A program made the translations under genes and the position numbers. Positions 37,459 through 47,639 of a stretch of 64,000 bases of DNA are shown here, one piece after another (the stretch's first letter is position 1; each line of letters opens with the position of its first letter). The stretch lies in the NCBI GenBank assembly GCA_003952965.2, contig CM025849.1, positions 1,399,041 through 1,463,040 on the forward strand. Direction: 5' to 3'. The notes below the pieces were generated by a model. The model was not told where the DNA came from. It was given only the letters and a program-made list of their open reading frames with translations, and did no database searches. Source of the DNA: Morella rubra. Taxonomy: Eukaryota; Streptophyta; Magnoliopsida; Fagales; Myricaceae.

Positions 37459-38188
37459 TGCAAGGTGCACTCAATCTCTTTCCATAGGTTTGAATCTCCT
37501 CACCCTTTCTTTTCTTTTTGCTTGAGGTTTGTATGCAAATTTCACTACTGAAATGGTTCTCTCATTGCATATGCAGTTCCTCCTGTGCATTATGCCCATT
37601 TAGTTGCTTTTCGGGCTTGATGTTACATTCAAGGCGAGACATCAGAAAGTGGTTCTACAAGTGGGGACTGGGAGCCAAGTGGAGGTCCGGGCCCTTCCTC
37701 TTATCAAGGATAACGTCAAGAATGTCATGTTTTATCTGACTGATACCCTGTGCATAGGTATAGCCCTTTTGTCTTTTTTTTGCTAATAGGCGCCTTCCCT
37801 ACTCTGGGTTCTGGGTTCTTCAGAACCAAAAATGAAGTATTTTGCACATGTTTCAGGGGTTAAAAAAGGTCATCAGTAGAGCCTTTCTCGGAAAATACAT
37901 TATACTTGCTCTGTTTCTTATAAGTTTCCACTTATTATGCTTAAATCTTTTCAGTTACTTTCAACTGAAATTTTGGCCTATGGTTCAGCCATTTTGAAAA
38001 GGCAAAGATGGAATTTGGAAGCCCTTTTCCTTCTGAAGAACATTGATTGGGTAGCTCACGATTGCACTTATTTTTTTGTGTAAGTGAAGCTCACCGTTGT
38101 AAAAGTAAATTGCTTCATCTGGTAAAAGAAAAAACAAAAACAAAAGGTAAACTGTTTCATCTTGTAAAACCAATCAACAAACAATTGA
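37459..38188 (+). repeat. Inverted repeat arm 2: ARGONAUTE last exon and 3' flank, opposite strand
   Basis: This arm is an inverted copy of arm 1, placed where the MID domain and the start of PIWI should be. Its last exon begins at 37577 after a GCAG acceptor. A CGA-to-TGA change (37618-37620) follows HLVAFRA, an extra G follows GSTSG, and a 22-base deletion removes the normal stop. Three segments lost identity independently, so arms 1 and 2 have diverged since the duplication. Confidence 0.92.
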
Positions 38189-38848
38189 TTGTAAAACTAG
38201 AGCCAAGTAACCAGCAAGGCAGCAACACAATCAAATACTATATATCTCACCTTGTTATTGATTTCCACCGCCCCATTGTTGGACATTCAATGGGTACTCT
38301 GCTAGTACGATGATATTCAAGCTGCAAGTAAAGAACTGACAAGTTAAATCTGAGAACATATAATTGTTTAAATATCTTGAACACAGACACAACACAACGT
38401 TACCTTAGGAGATGGCAATACTCGAGCATTAATCAATGCAGGTTTCTCATTCACTTGAATTCCAAATACCTTCTTGGGGAAAAGAAAACAAACCATCAGC
38501 AAACAGCCAACCTAAGCAGGTCTCTATTCAACGTACTACACTGAGCCATGTTAAATTCAATATGACCTCAGCAAAGTTAGAGCATTAATGCTAAACCTGC
38601 TTGATATTTTCTTCCCTTTTTAATAGATTAGTCACTTTTTTTTCGTTCAATCTCTTCATGTATCTCTGTCCACCAACAATCTTACAGAGCTGCAATGAAA
38701 AGAAAATCCATTATAAACAAATGAAAATAAGCCGGGCAAAAATACTATAGCAGTGAGCAAACCTCCATGGGCAAGCAAACAGGTTTTGCATCATGCCCAG
38801 CTTGAAAGGCAGGCAGAAACACACGCTTTAGCTCAACCTTATATTTCT

Positions 38849-39300
38849 CTTATAATGAAGAACAACTGGTGTCTCTGCTTTCGTGTGATAGCAAGTAAAT
38901 CTGGAGAAAACAAATTGGACAACAATTGCTGAAACGAAAACAATTCCAGAAAAAAAGGCAGGGGAAGAGAGAGACAGAGACAGCAACAAATTTCAACAAC
39001 TGATAAGCGGTTCCAGCATTGTGGCTATTAGTATATATATACAACTCAGGTTCAAGAAATCAACTCTAAAGCACAGCCAGCAGATAAAAAAAAATCTGAC
39101 TTACTGATATCTACACCTCATTCAAGGAGACACTCTTAATGTTAGATGTATGCCTCATCATGCCCAGTTTAAGACTAACTATTATGAAATACATTTGTTA
39201 ACCAAACTTGTTACAATTACAGAACTCACAAAACTAAATTGCACTACAAGCTGAAGACATCCAGAGAGCAAGAGTAGCTTCTAAGAGCGCTGGAGAGAAA
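38849..39300. other. Possible 5' continuation of the ARGONAUTE pseudogene
   Basis: A weak exon candidate near 39110-39160 on the minus strand (RHTSNIKSVSLNEV) could belong to the linker before PAZ, but I cannot support it. Nothing else was recognised. Confidence 0.25.
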
Positions 39301-39309
39301 AAAAGAATG

Positions 39310-40870
39310 CAAAATTATTTAAACGATCATTTTGTTTAAACCCCAGTCCCCCCCTCCCCCAGATCCCCGAGTACCCGGCACCGGGTTCCAGGTACTGAGA
39401 CCCCGGGGGTTTTTTTTTTTTTTTTAACAAACAATCGTTTTGTTTAAACCCCGGTCCCCCTCCTCCCCATTTGTTCGCAGACCCCCCCCGGGGGTACCAG
39501 GCACCAGGTTCCAGACCTCGGAGGGGTTTTTTTTTTTTTTTTTTTAAAAAAAGATCGGTCCCGGTCCCCCATTTGTTCGTAGACCCTCGGGGAAATATCC
39601 CATTCCCCAGACCCCCCTCTCTGGCCCTCAGCCCTCTCGCCTCTGTGCGTTTTGCCCATTTGTTTAGATATGTTAAAAATCAATGGATTTTTTAATTTTA
39701 ATTTTTGTTTTATTGAAAATATTAGAATATATATTATTGCTGAACGTTTTCCCATTGTTTGTTGTTTTTAGGGTTTGTAATTTAATAAATTTGGGAAGTT
39801 TAAGAAAACAACAAAGTGAAACGCTAAAATTTTCAAGAGGTTTTCACTTCCTTTAAGTACTATCCAAGAACTTCTGAGAAGTCTTGCCAAACCACAAGAT
39901 TCGTCACCTAGATCATACAAAAATAACTATATAGTCCTTATATATTAAGAATCAATTACGTACAATATATTAGATGCAATCTAACTACTATTATTTTATA
40001 TTGGGCCAAGTGCGTAATATGCTAAAAAAATGGCCCAACCGTGCAGATGTTTTCTTAGCAGTATTTTTACAAACATAACAAACAAAAAACACACTTCACC
40101 CTAGTCCCTGCCTAGTTGAGAGCTGAAAATTTATCTGGGAATACTTATAAACGCAACCCCCCATTGAGTCCCACAAAAAACCCAAAAATAAAATAGCAAT
40201 TCGGATAATCAGTAAAAACTTGTGGGATGTTCTCTCTTTCACACTTTGTCTCTCTTTTACAATACCATCAAAGGGGACATCTTTTCCATCCTCTCTGGTA
40301 GAAGCAGCTTGGATAAGAAGCAAAATAAAAAACTGGGTAGGTAGAAATCTTCATCTTGGTTTTGAAAGGGGACATCTTTTCTCCATCCTCTTTGGTCGAA
40401 GCAGCTTGGAGAAGAAGCAAAATAAAAAACTAGGCGGGAAGAAATCTTCATCTTGGTTTTCAAAGGGGACATCTTTTCTCCATCCTCTCTGGTTGAAGTA
40501 GCTTGGACAAGAGAAACAAAATAAAAAACTAGGCGGGAAGAAATCTTCAGGTTCATATTCAGAGGGAGATAAAGAGTCAACGAGAAGGAGAAATATTTAG
40601 TCAAATGGTGAGTTTTGCTCACCATCATGTTTTAATGCTCCATCCAATGTTTTTGTTTTTCATTTTGGATTTTTTTAAGGCATTTTAATACAGGTCATTG
40701 GATGGATTCATTAATGTGCTGTCATCCATTCAATGGCCTGTTAGGACCCGCTAGTTAATTCTTGGGGGGGTCTGCGAACAAAAGGGGGGGGGGACTGGGG
40801 GTTTAAACAAAACGATCGTTTTGTTAAAAAAAAAAAACCCTGGGGTCCCAGGGATTTTGATAAACGATCC
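39310..40870. repeat. Poly-C/poly-T repeat units in inverted arrangement
   Basis: A unit built from AACRATCGTTTTGTTTAAAC, a C-run, TTTGTTCGCAGACC, a proline-codon-like GGCACC stretch and a poly-T occurs two to three times at 39310-39660. It occurs once inverted at 40760-40870. It may represent the ends of a non-autonomous element about 1.5 kb long. No target duplication was identified. Confidence 0.5.
40270..40560 (+). repeat. Three tandem copies of a 96-bp unit
   Basis: Units begin at 40270, 40365 and 40462 with AAAGGGGACATCTTTTC and contain AGCAAAATAAAAAACTRGG. The paralogous block at 42610-42700 has a single copy, so the expansion happened in this block. Confidence 0.85.
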
Positions 40871-41038
40871 TTCGTCACTTTCTCATGACAAACAACTACA
40901 ATAACTCGTCTAGATTTTGCCATCTCTCAACGCCTGAAAGGTCTTCCCCTTCACTTGGATTTTGAGTAAAGATAAAGTAAAAACTATTATTATTTATAAG
41001 TCAAATTATTTATTCTCAAATTCAAACAACGACTACAA

Positions 41039-41562
41039 TTAAAATATCAATCTTACCTTCTGCTCATCTATTAACTGCGGAGAATGCGCAACAAGTATAG
41101 AAGCTTCCACCACAACGGTTTTCTGCGTTTTTGCTACATTTCTTCTTTCTTCCACCACCATGGTTTTCTTCTTTTTTGCCACATTCCTTCTTTCCTCGAT
41201 GCCACTTTTAGGCCGCTTGTTACTCTTGTATTCATGAGCTAGTTTAGGTCGTATGCCCGAGTTATCCGCTCTTTCAATTTCTATGGCTTGCAACTCTTTA
41301 ATATTTCTTTGAGAGGGCAACATGTGCACATATTCATTTGGAACAAGTTCATGGTTGTGTTGTGGTCTCCAAACATATGTTCGAAACTTTCCATTTGGCT
41401 TAATTTAAGAAACCCTCTACTGCTCATGTTACCTTCACCATCTTTTCCTTTCCATTATCGACGAATGCTAAATCCAATCCCTCTTGCATAAGTATTGTAC
41501 CAATTATATGCATGTTCCTCATAATCGAATTCTAATTCCCACACATTCATTTTTTGTCCCAT
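41039..41562 (-). pseudogene. FAR1-related (FRS) DNA-binding domain fragment
   Basis: Minus-strand pieces match the FAR1 zinc-binding domain of plant FRS proteins, which derive from Mutator-like transposases. They are VWELEFDYEEHAYNWYNTYA, RGIGFSIRR, WKGKDGE, KWKVSNICLE, and in a third frame HNHELVPNEYVHMLPSQRNI then KELQAIEIERADNSGIRPKL. A TAA after SIRR and frameshifts near 41460 and 41390 break the frame. A 15-residue EERRNVAK unit is repeated near the end. It has no MULE transposase core and is a pseudogene. Confidence 0.72.
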
Positions 41563-42350
41563 GTCACTCCAAACTATTTGATCTATAAATATACAAAAAT
41601 ATATACACATATTAAAAAAAAATGGCTACTTTGAGCAAATAAAGATATTAATAGACATACCCATTATTATTGCTTGGATGACACTCGCTGGAGCTTGCAC
41701 AATGGAGCAAGAAAATATTTCTGAATAGCAGTGCCCTAGCAACCTTTAACACCCTAAATATGCAATTTGAATATTGATTAGAATAATAGACAAGTGACTA
41801 GATGCATCTTTATTCACTAGCCAAATCAGCAAACATTCATAATCAGGAAGAATAAATTAATTATCAAAACAATAATATAACAAAAAAAAATCTCATAACA
41901 TAAGAATTCACGTGATAAAGAAAACGAGCCACTGAGTATAAAACATCCAACTGAAAAGACAACCAAATTAAACAAACAAATTTTGTAAGCTACATCAGGA
42001 ACTGAACTCAAATTGCAAAGTGATAATAAGCTAAAATCCACCAGGAAAGAATGAATTAAAAGTTCCTCGGTGCATTGTGTGCACACCCTTCCACTGACAA
42101 GACTAAGCAACCCAATAAAATCAAAAATAACTAATTTAAAAGCAACCCAACAAACAATTCAGCCCATGGCTTTATCGGTCAAGGACCAGCACAAACAATT
42201 CAACCCTCAGAGTGCTACAGTACAAAATCTATAAATATATTTCAATATGAAAAAACTAATGGAAAAAGAAAAAACATATGAATGCACCTGCGAGAAAGAG
42301 ATAAAGAGAGACCCTTAAAATTCCAAGAGACTATCCAGCGGATAAGAAGC

Positions 42351-42565
42351 GTGTGGAAAAGAGAAAGGTTGAGAGTGCCCTCGATGTCATGGCCCAGAAC
42401 GATAGTCACCCGGACCTCACTTCCTACTCCCTCCTTCTTAAGTCTTGCATCAGGTCTGGGAGTTTCGAACTCGGCAAACTCGTCCATGCCCGATTGAATC
42501 ATTCCCAACTAGAGCTCAACTCGATCATTCTCCTCACCGTGTGGAAAAGAGAAAGGTTGAGAGTG
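42351..42565 (+). pseudogene. PPR fragment bounded by 27-bp direct repeats
   Basis: SALDVMAQNDSHPDLTSYSL, LLKSCIRSGSFELGKLVHAR and LNHSQLEL form an open stretch of about 55 codons. It closely resembles the N-terminal part of an EMB2261-like pentatricopeptide-repeat protein. An identical 27-base sequence starting GTGTGGAAAAGAG lies just before it (42351-42377) and just after it (42539-42565). Confidence 0.7.
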
Positions 42566-42609
42566 ATGTTCTCTCTCTCTTTCACTTTGTCTCTCTTTCG
42601 CACAATACC

Positions 42610-42915
42610 CGTCAAAGGGACATCTTTTCTCCATCCTCTCTGGTCAAAGTAGCTTGGAGAAGAAGCAAAATAAAAAACTGGGCTAGAAGAAATCTTCAGC
42701 TTCGTATTCAGAGGTAGATAGAGAGCCAACGAGAAGGAGAAATATTTAGTCAAACGGTGAGTTTTGCTCCCCGTTATGTTTTAACGCCCCATCCAATGTT
42801 TTTGTTTTTCATTTTGGATTTTTTTAAGGCATTTTAATACAGGCCATTGGATGGATTCATTAATGTGCTGAGATCCATCCAATGGCCTGTTAGGACCCAC
42901 TAGTTAATTCCCTCT
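42610..42915 (+). repeat. Second copy of the 40.46-40.75 kb block
   Basis: Direct repeat of about 300 bases sharing the 96-base unit, GAGAAGGAGAAATATTTAGTC and the palindromic pair CCATTGGATGGATTCATTAA with ATCCATCCAATGGCCTG. It may be the common end of one dispersed element. Confidence 0.7.
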
Positions 42916-42949
42916 TAGGAGGGAATCCGAGTCCCCAGATCTCAACACT

Positions 42950-44390
42950 TTACTTCTATCCTCTTCCACTCTGCCCCCCAACAAAAGTTACTCATGACGA
43001 CGAATCACGTATAGACCTCGTCTGCTTCCTCTTGTCTATAAAATATCTCATACAACCTCTCAAAGTTCATTTAATGTGTTGAAAATGACCTGGTTTGAAT
43101 ACTCGAACTAAAAATAACCAACTTGCAGGTGCACCAAAGCCTTGAAAATGATGGTTTGAATACTCGAACTAGACCTATTTTTCCAACTTTCACTGGTAGT
43201 GCACGCCCTTTAATGCACCGAATAAAGGCACAGTGATTTTTTCATTTCAAGGAAAAATCTTTTTTTTTTTTTTTTCTTTCAAAAGATAAAAATTGCAATG
43301 CTTCGTGGTGTTCATTTGCCAAAATTTTAGAGTCTCGAAATTTTTAACAATTTAAATACACTTTAAAATTTTCAATATCTACACACACATTTTAAAAGTT
43401 TCACAAACCCTAATAAATTTCACTATCCAATAGATCTCAAAATTTTGAAAGTATTTTTCAAAATTTCAGCAAACAAAGACCACCTAAATTTAGAAAATAA
43501 TAATTTAAATTTAAATTAAACATGCTAAAAAGTATAAGGAAAGGTTGCAAAGTGATCAAAGGAGGAAACGAAGTCGTTCAATGCCTCTCCAAGACATCTC
43601 ATAGCCCTCAAGACGGTAAGAAGAGCTACAAGCGAGAGGAGTATTGGGCGGGTTCGAATCCGTCCTAAGAGTAAGTTCCTAAACAGGGTTGACATTCAGT
43701 TACTGTATTCATGACCCAAATCGAGTTAGTTAGTACATTAAAAGTCTAATCACTCTATATTTTTTTGGTAACTTAGTATAGACTCTCCATAGAAGTCATT
43801 AATGTGCTGGCAGAACATGAATCGTTTACTAGATGTGTTACTTTCTTATTCTTAGGATTAAATCCATATTTAAACAGCAGCATTAAGATATACAAACGTA
43901 TAAAAATTAATTTGCATTGAGTTCATACAAGCATGGTGCACAAAATATAAAATGAAGCAACCCTATTGATGATGAATCATGGGGAACATTGTTAGAAATT
44001 TACATAGTTGTTTCTTGATTTGTAAACGCAAAGCTTAGAAAGTCATGTTCTAAACAAAAAAAGGAAGAACTGCGTATATTGACAGCCAACACCACAATAT
44101 TCTCAACTCAAATTATATAGAGAAGAGAATATGAAACTTATTGGGGTCTTCCGTACGTTCGCTGTTGGGTCGCACTCGTAAAAGCATGCATCCGGACCAG
44201 TGGACCATGCACGATGAACCCTTTCGTAATCTCTCATTCTACATCAACACAATTGACAGTACTCCTCATATTTGTGGGAATGTGGTCACTTCTGTCACCA
44301 ATTATAATGCTTGTGACGAGGCAAGGTAGGTGAACTATAGCTACCTTTCCAACCAGCTCAATTATTGCCCGTAGTTTTTCAGCTTCTATT
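42950..44390. other. Region without recognised genes
   Basis: A poly-T run lies near 43260 and a CA run near 43382. One open stretch near 44141-44329 ends at a plausible GT donor but matches nothing I know. Confidence 0.4.
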
Positions 44391-44690
44391 TTTCAATCTG
44401 AGTGGATGAAGCATCGGCTGCCCGATGTGTTGAGCACCTACTTAAGTGCCTTCCCGAATCCCAGCAGTAGTTGATTGACCTTAAGCATCAGGGAATGATA
44501 GACCTACTTTCAAAATATTAAACACAGTAAACACTGAAGCACTTTCGGGATAGAACTAATTTCAATTACCATTATTTTTCGTATACAACAAAGCAGTCTC
44601 TTTCAACTTTATTACTGAGAGTAGATCCTGTGGCAGCCCATAGATGCTCAGACGTATGACAATGAGAGAGGCTTTTTAGTTGCGTGAAAA
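44390..44690. repeat. Partner of an inverted copy at 52370-52650
   Basis: About 280 bases are almost identical, in reverse orientation, to 52370-52650. Shared stretches include the reverse complements of AAGCAGTCTCTTTCAAC, GATGCTCAGACGTATGAC and TTGATTGACCTTAAGC-like sequence. Confidence 0.85.
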
Positions 44691-45206
44691 GCTTGCAATG
44701 TAATTACAAACACGGTCTGCTGGGTCATGCTGGGAAGAAAAAACCAAAACGAAAAGGTACATTCTGCTGGGCATGGAATTGCTTTTTCTAAGATATTTGT
44801 TGTGCTTTTGAAGTGAAACTTGTTTTATGGCTCAGTTGAAGTTAACAAGAAAAAAAAGAAGAAAGACAACCATATTTTATTTTAAGATGTTGACTTGGTC
44901 CCACTGATGAGAGAATAATTGAATTCGACAACGCAGTAGTACGAAAGAGCTCAAATCACACGTAAGGAAATAAAGACTTGTTATAATAACCTTCTATTAA
45001 AGGATATGATTATGAGTCATTTCCTCAAATCTGCATCATTCAAACTAGCTAGCAATTGGCGTGGAGCCAATATCCCCAACAAATGCTTTTCCCACCAACA
45101 TCATTAGTCCCCGAATCACAATCTTTACACGCAGCTCACTACAAGCTATACGGCTATAGCCTTCATAGCCACAACTTCACAGACAAATCAAAGAATGTAA
45201 AAACCA

Positions 45207-45706
45207 TTAACGTTCATCTCCAGACCAGTTGTTCTTCATCTTTGGACCCGTAGGCCCTTCCTCCCCCAAGACTTCATTTGGGAGGCCCTTGACAAACTTC
45301 TCAAAAGCAGATCGAACCGGTCCAGGCAATGCTTTCTCTACCTTCTTAATCTCATCCGTAATGTCATAGCTAAGTTTTGGACCCCATTCCCTACAGTAGT
45401 TCAGCCAAGCTGGTTCATTAATAGCTGATCCCAGATACTCTGCTGCCACTAACGAATAGCTCACTCCAGTATCCATCACCATCTTGCTCTTCTCAGTATC
45501 GTTCCTTATTCCAATTCCCCCACTCCCTTGCAAAACAAGTCCTGGCTTTGGATAGAAAGCATGTCCATGCAAGGATGCATAGGCCACGGCTTTGTTACCA
45601 TTTTGAAACTCTAGCTCAGAAGCTTCGACCCATGTGCCGCCACTGTGTTCCGAGAAGTACATCCTCTGTAGCTCCCCATTGAAATTGCTGACTCTTAAGG
45701 TCACAT
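45207..45706 (-). pseudogene. VPS62/DUF946 C-terminal fragment (copy B)
   Basis: An open frame of 165 residues equals the last third of the VPS62-like protein: TLRVSNFNGELQRMYFSEH, EFQNGNKAVAYASLHGHAF, GLVLQGSGGIGIRNDTEKSK and the tail NNWSGDER. It is not frameshifted, unlike copy A. The rest of the gene, including its start and promoter, was removed by a deletion whose breakpoint lies at 45706, joined to sequence from 3.3 kb upstream of copy A's gene. It cannot produce the normal protein. Confidence 0.88.
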
Positions 45707-46479
45707 CCGCTGTTTATTGCTTAGTCAAGCCTCGCCTGGACTTCAAAGGGAGCCATCTCAAACTACCTCAACCTCCACTCGAAGGAACTTATGATGATAT
45801 TACCCTTTACACATTATCACTCTAATATGAAAGTAATTACTGATGGCACTATAACCATTTTTTACCTTTTTAGTTGCCGTGATCTATTTTTAACCCTTAC
45901 ATATAAAACACAGTACATATTGCATTTGAGAGATTATCCAATCTTCAATGGTTTATAGGCAGCATTGAGCAAAATATCGACTGTATGAGATAATGGCTGA
46001 CAATAACAAAGACATGCCTGATTTAAGCTATCAAACCAACTTGTTTTCCCACGAAAACAAGACATATTCACCATATCATTTTTTCTCTTATTCCACTTTA
46101 GGAAGAAAAGGTTTTCCCTGGCATTACACTCAGTGGTCACATCCACCCCTTTTCTCCCATAGGCGTAAACAGTAAATACATAGTTAAATACAATTAAAAA
46201 TCCTTTAAATATGTATTGCTGAGAACCCGGTTAGACATAATTCATAGGCTTTCTTGTAACGCGGACAGCCGCATGCATTCTCAACACAAGTCTTTTAGAG
46301 TTTATTATAAATAGAGATGTTTCTGTATTTCAATTATACTTCATCAGGATATTTGTTATCATTGAAGCTCAAGATGCTGAGAAACATGGTATTGAAACAT
46401 ATGTTGTCTTTTTTAATTTACTCGTTTTGTAACTTTTCTTTTTCTCATCCTTCAAGCAGAAGCAAGTTCTGCCAAAAAC

Positions 46480-47080
46480 TAAAAGCAAAAACTTCTCTTT
46501 CCAATTGATACGATATTGGTTTTACAAGATCAAGCAGTTTACCTTTTTTTTTTTTTTTTTGAGCAAATGAAGCAATTTACTTTTACAGTGGTGAGCTTTG
46601 TTGGCGTAAAGAGTCAAGATTTGCAGCTGCAAATCTTGACAAGTTCAAGGTGTGAAGTCCATGCCCTATAAACGCCTCGTAACGTCAAGATTTGCGGCTC
46701 GCAAATCTTAACAGTTTTTCAGCCACCTTCGACAAAGGAGTTATCTCTTCGACAGGATCAGTGACAACCCTCTCTCTGTGGAGGATTGTCCATTAGAAGA
46801 AATTCATTATCACGTGATCGTGTGATGATTATACAGCTTCTGATGGTAAAGGTAACTCTTTCTGTGCTCAACAAGCTTCACTTACACACAAAAATTAGTG
46901 TAATCGTGAGCTACCCAATCAATGTTCTTCAGAAGGAAAAGGGCATAAATTCCATATTTGCCTTTTCAAAATGGCTGAACCCTAGGCCAAAATTTCAGTT
47001 GAAGTGGAAACTTACAAGAAACAGAGCAAGTATAATTTATTTTCCGAGAGGAAGGCTGTACTGATGACCTTTTTTAACCT
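46480..47080 (-). repeat. Third, partial copy of the ARGONAUTE 3' flank
   Basis: Matches 34190-34545 of arm 1 in direct orientation but includes no Argonaute exon. About 270 extra bases (46600-46870) interrupt it and contain a 28-base perfect palindrome. Confidence 0.82.
46613..46640. repeat. 28-bp perfect palindrome, with a degenerate copy at 46684-46712
   Basis: The half-site GTCAAGATTTGCAG is followed directly by its exact complement. The second copy has the same outer arms but GGCTCG at the centre and one end mismatch. Confidence 0.85.
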
Positions 47081-47639
47081 CAAAAGAGACAAATTATAAA
47101 TGTTCCAGTCCGCAGTCCGAGAGATTAGCATATAAAACAGTTTATCTTTCTTGTCCGATAGAATACAAATAGTATAGCCAGTTTTTCTAGTATATATTCT
47201 CACGGCCCTTATTGTCAGTGACCCAAAGTAGGCTTTAAGGGTAGGTTAAGCAAATCTTCTAATAATAATTAGGAAAAACAAAAAGATTAAAAAATTAATG
47301 TGAAACAAGTTTATAGATTGAGTTAATGCCAAGAAAAGGGACATACACCAGTTGCATTGCATAACTGTTAATATTGTGATGCGTTCTGTTTTCTATTTAA
47401 AAAACAGAAAAAAAGAAAACCATTGAACGAGACCAATGACAATATAAGGAAACACTTAGATTGTAACTCTAATTATTTTCAACCGGTACCCGGATGGTTT
47501 AGGCTCTGTGATTTAACACACTCATATGTTAAAAAATAGAGTATAGCCAATGATTTACACAGCGGTAGACGAACAATTGGATAATTCGAAGTACTAATAA
47601 ATTGTCCAGTGATTTATGCATTTAACCGGTCTTCATATT

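Larger units (their letters stand above)
34682..38848 (-). pseudogene. ARGONAUTE pseudogene (AGO1/AGO5 clade)
   Basis: Exons on the minus strand cover PAZ to the C-terminus of a plant Argonaute, the small-RNA-guided slicer. They are 38848-38763 (LPAFQAGHDAKPVCLPME), 38689-38597 (CKIVGGQRYMKRLNEKKVT), 38472-38404 (FGIQVNEKPALINARVLP), 38321-38251 (CPTMGRWKSIT), 37458-37070 (VVASMDWPKVTRY, split by a solo LTR), 36973-36911 (SLLAFIDSTGRRSERIIFY), 36834-36771 (HGVSEDQFSQVLLYEMDAIR), 36482-36357 (VTSVVVQKRH), 35367-35294 ([18 protein letters not shown]), 35159 to about 35064 (THYHVLYDENGFSAD), 34966-34935 (ARCTQSLSI) and 34845-34682 (PPVHYAHLVAFRA to MFYC). Lesions: MID and the start of PIWI are missing, there is a TAG in the DLY-EYQD stretch, a one-base deletion after QKRH, a TAG before NVMFYC (34703-34705), and RDG is changed to RHG at a catalytic aspartate. 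The N domain was not found. Confidence 0.93.
44660..47080. repeat. Segmental duplication, copy B
   Basis: Copy B of the block described at 29400-34560. Relative to copy A it lacks about 2.9 kb (equivalent to 30599-33503), the MITE and the LINE. It carries about 490 bases near 45985-46475 and about 270 bases near 46600-46870 that are absent from copy A. Confidence 0.85.

Noticed and set aside
43640..43680. B-box-like GGTTCGAATCC, as in a tRNA T arm
   Set aside because: The preceding 70 bases do not form acceptor, D and anticodon arms, so no tRNA gene is called.
44141..44329. 62-codon open frame on the plus strand
   Set aside because: Starts without ATG and matches no family I know; the GT after it may be chance.
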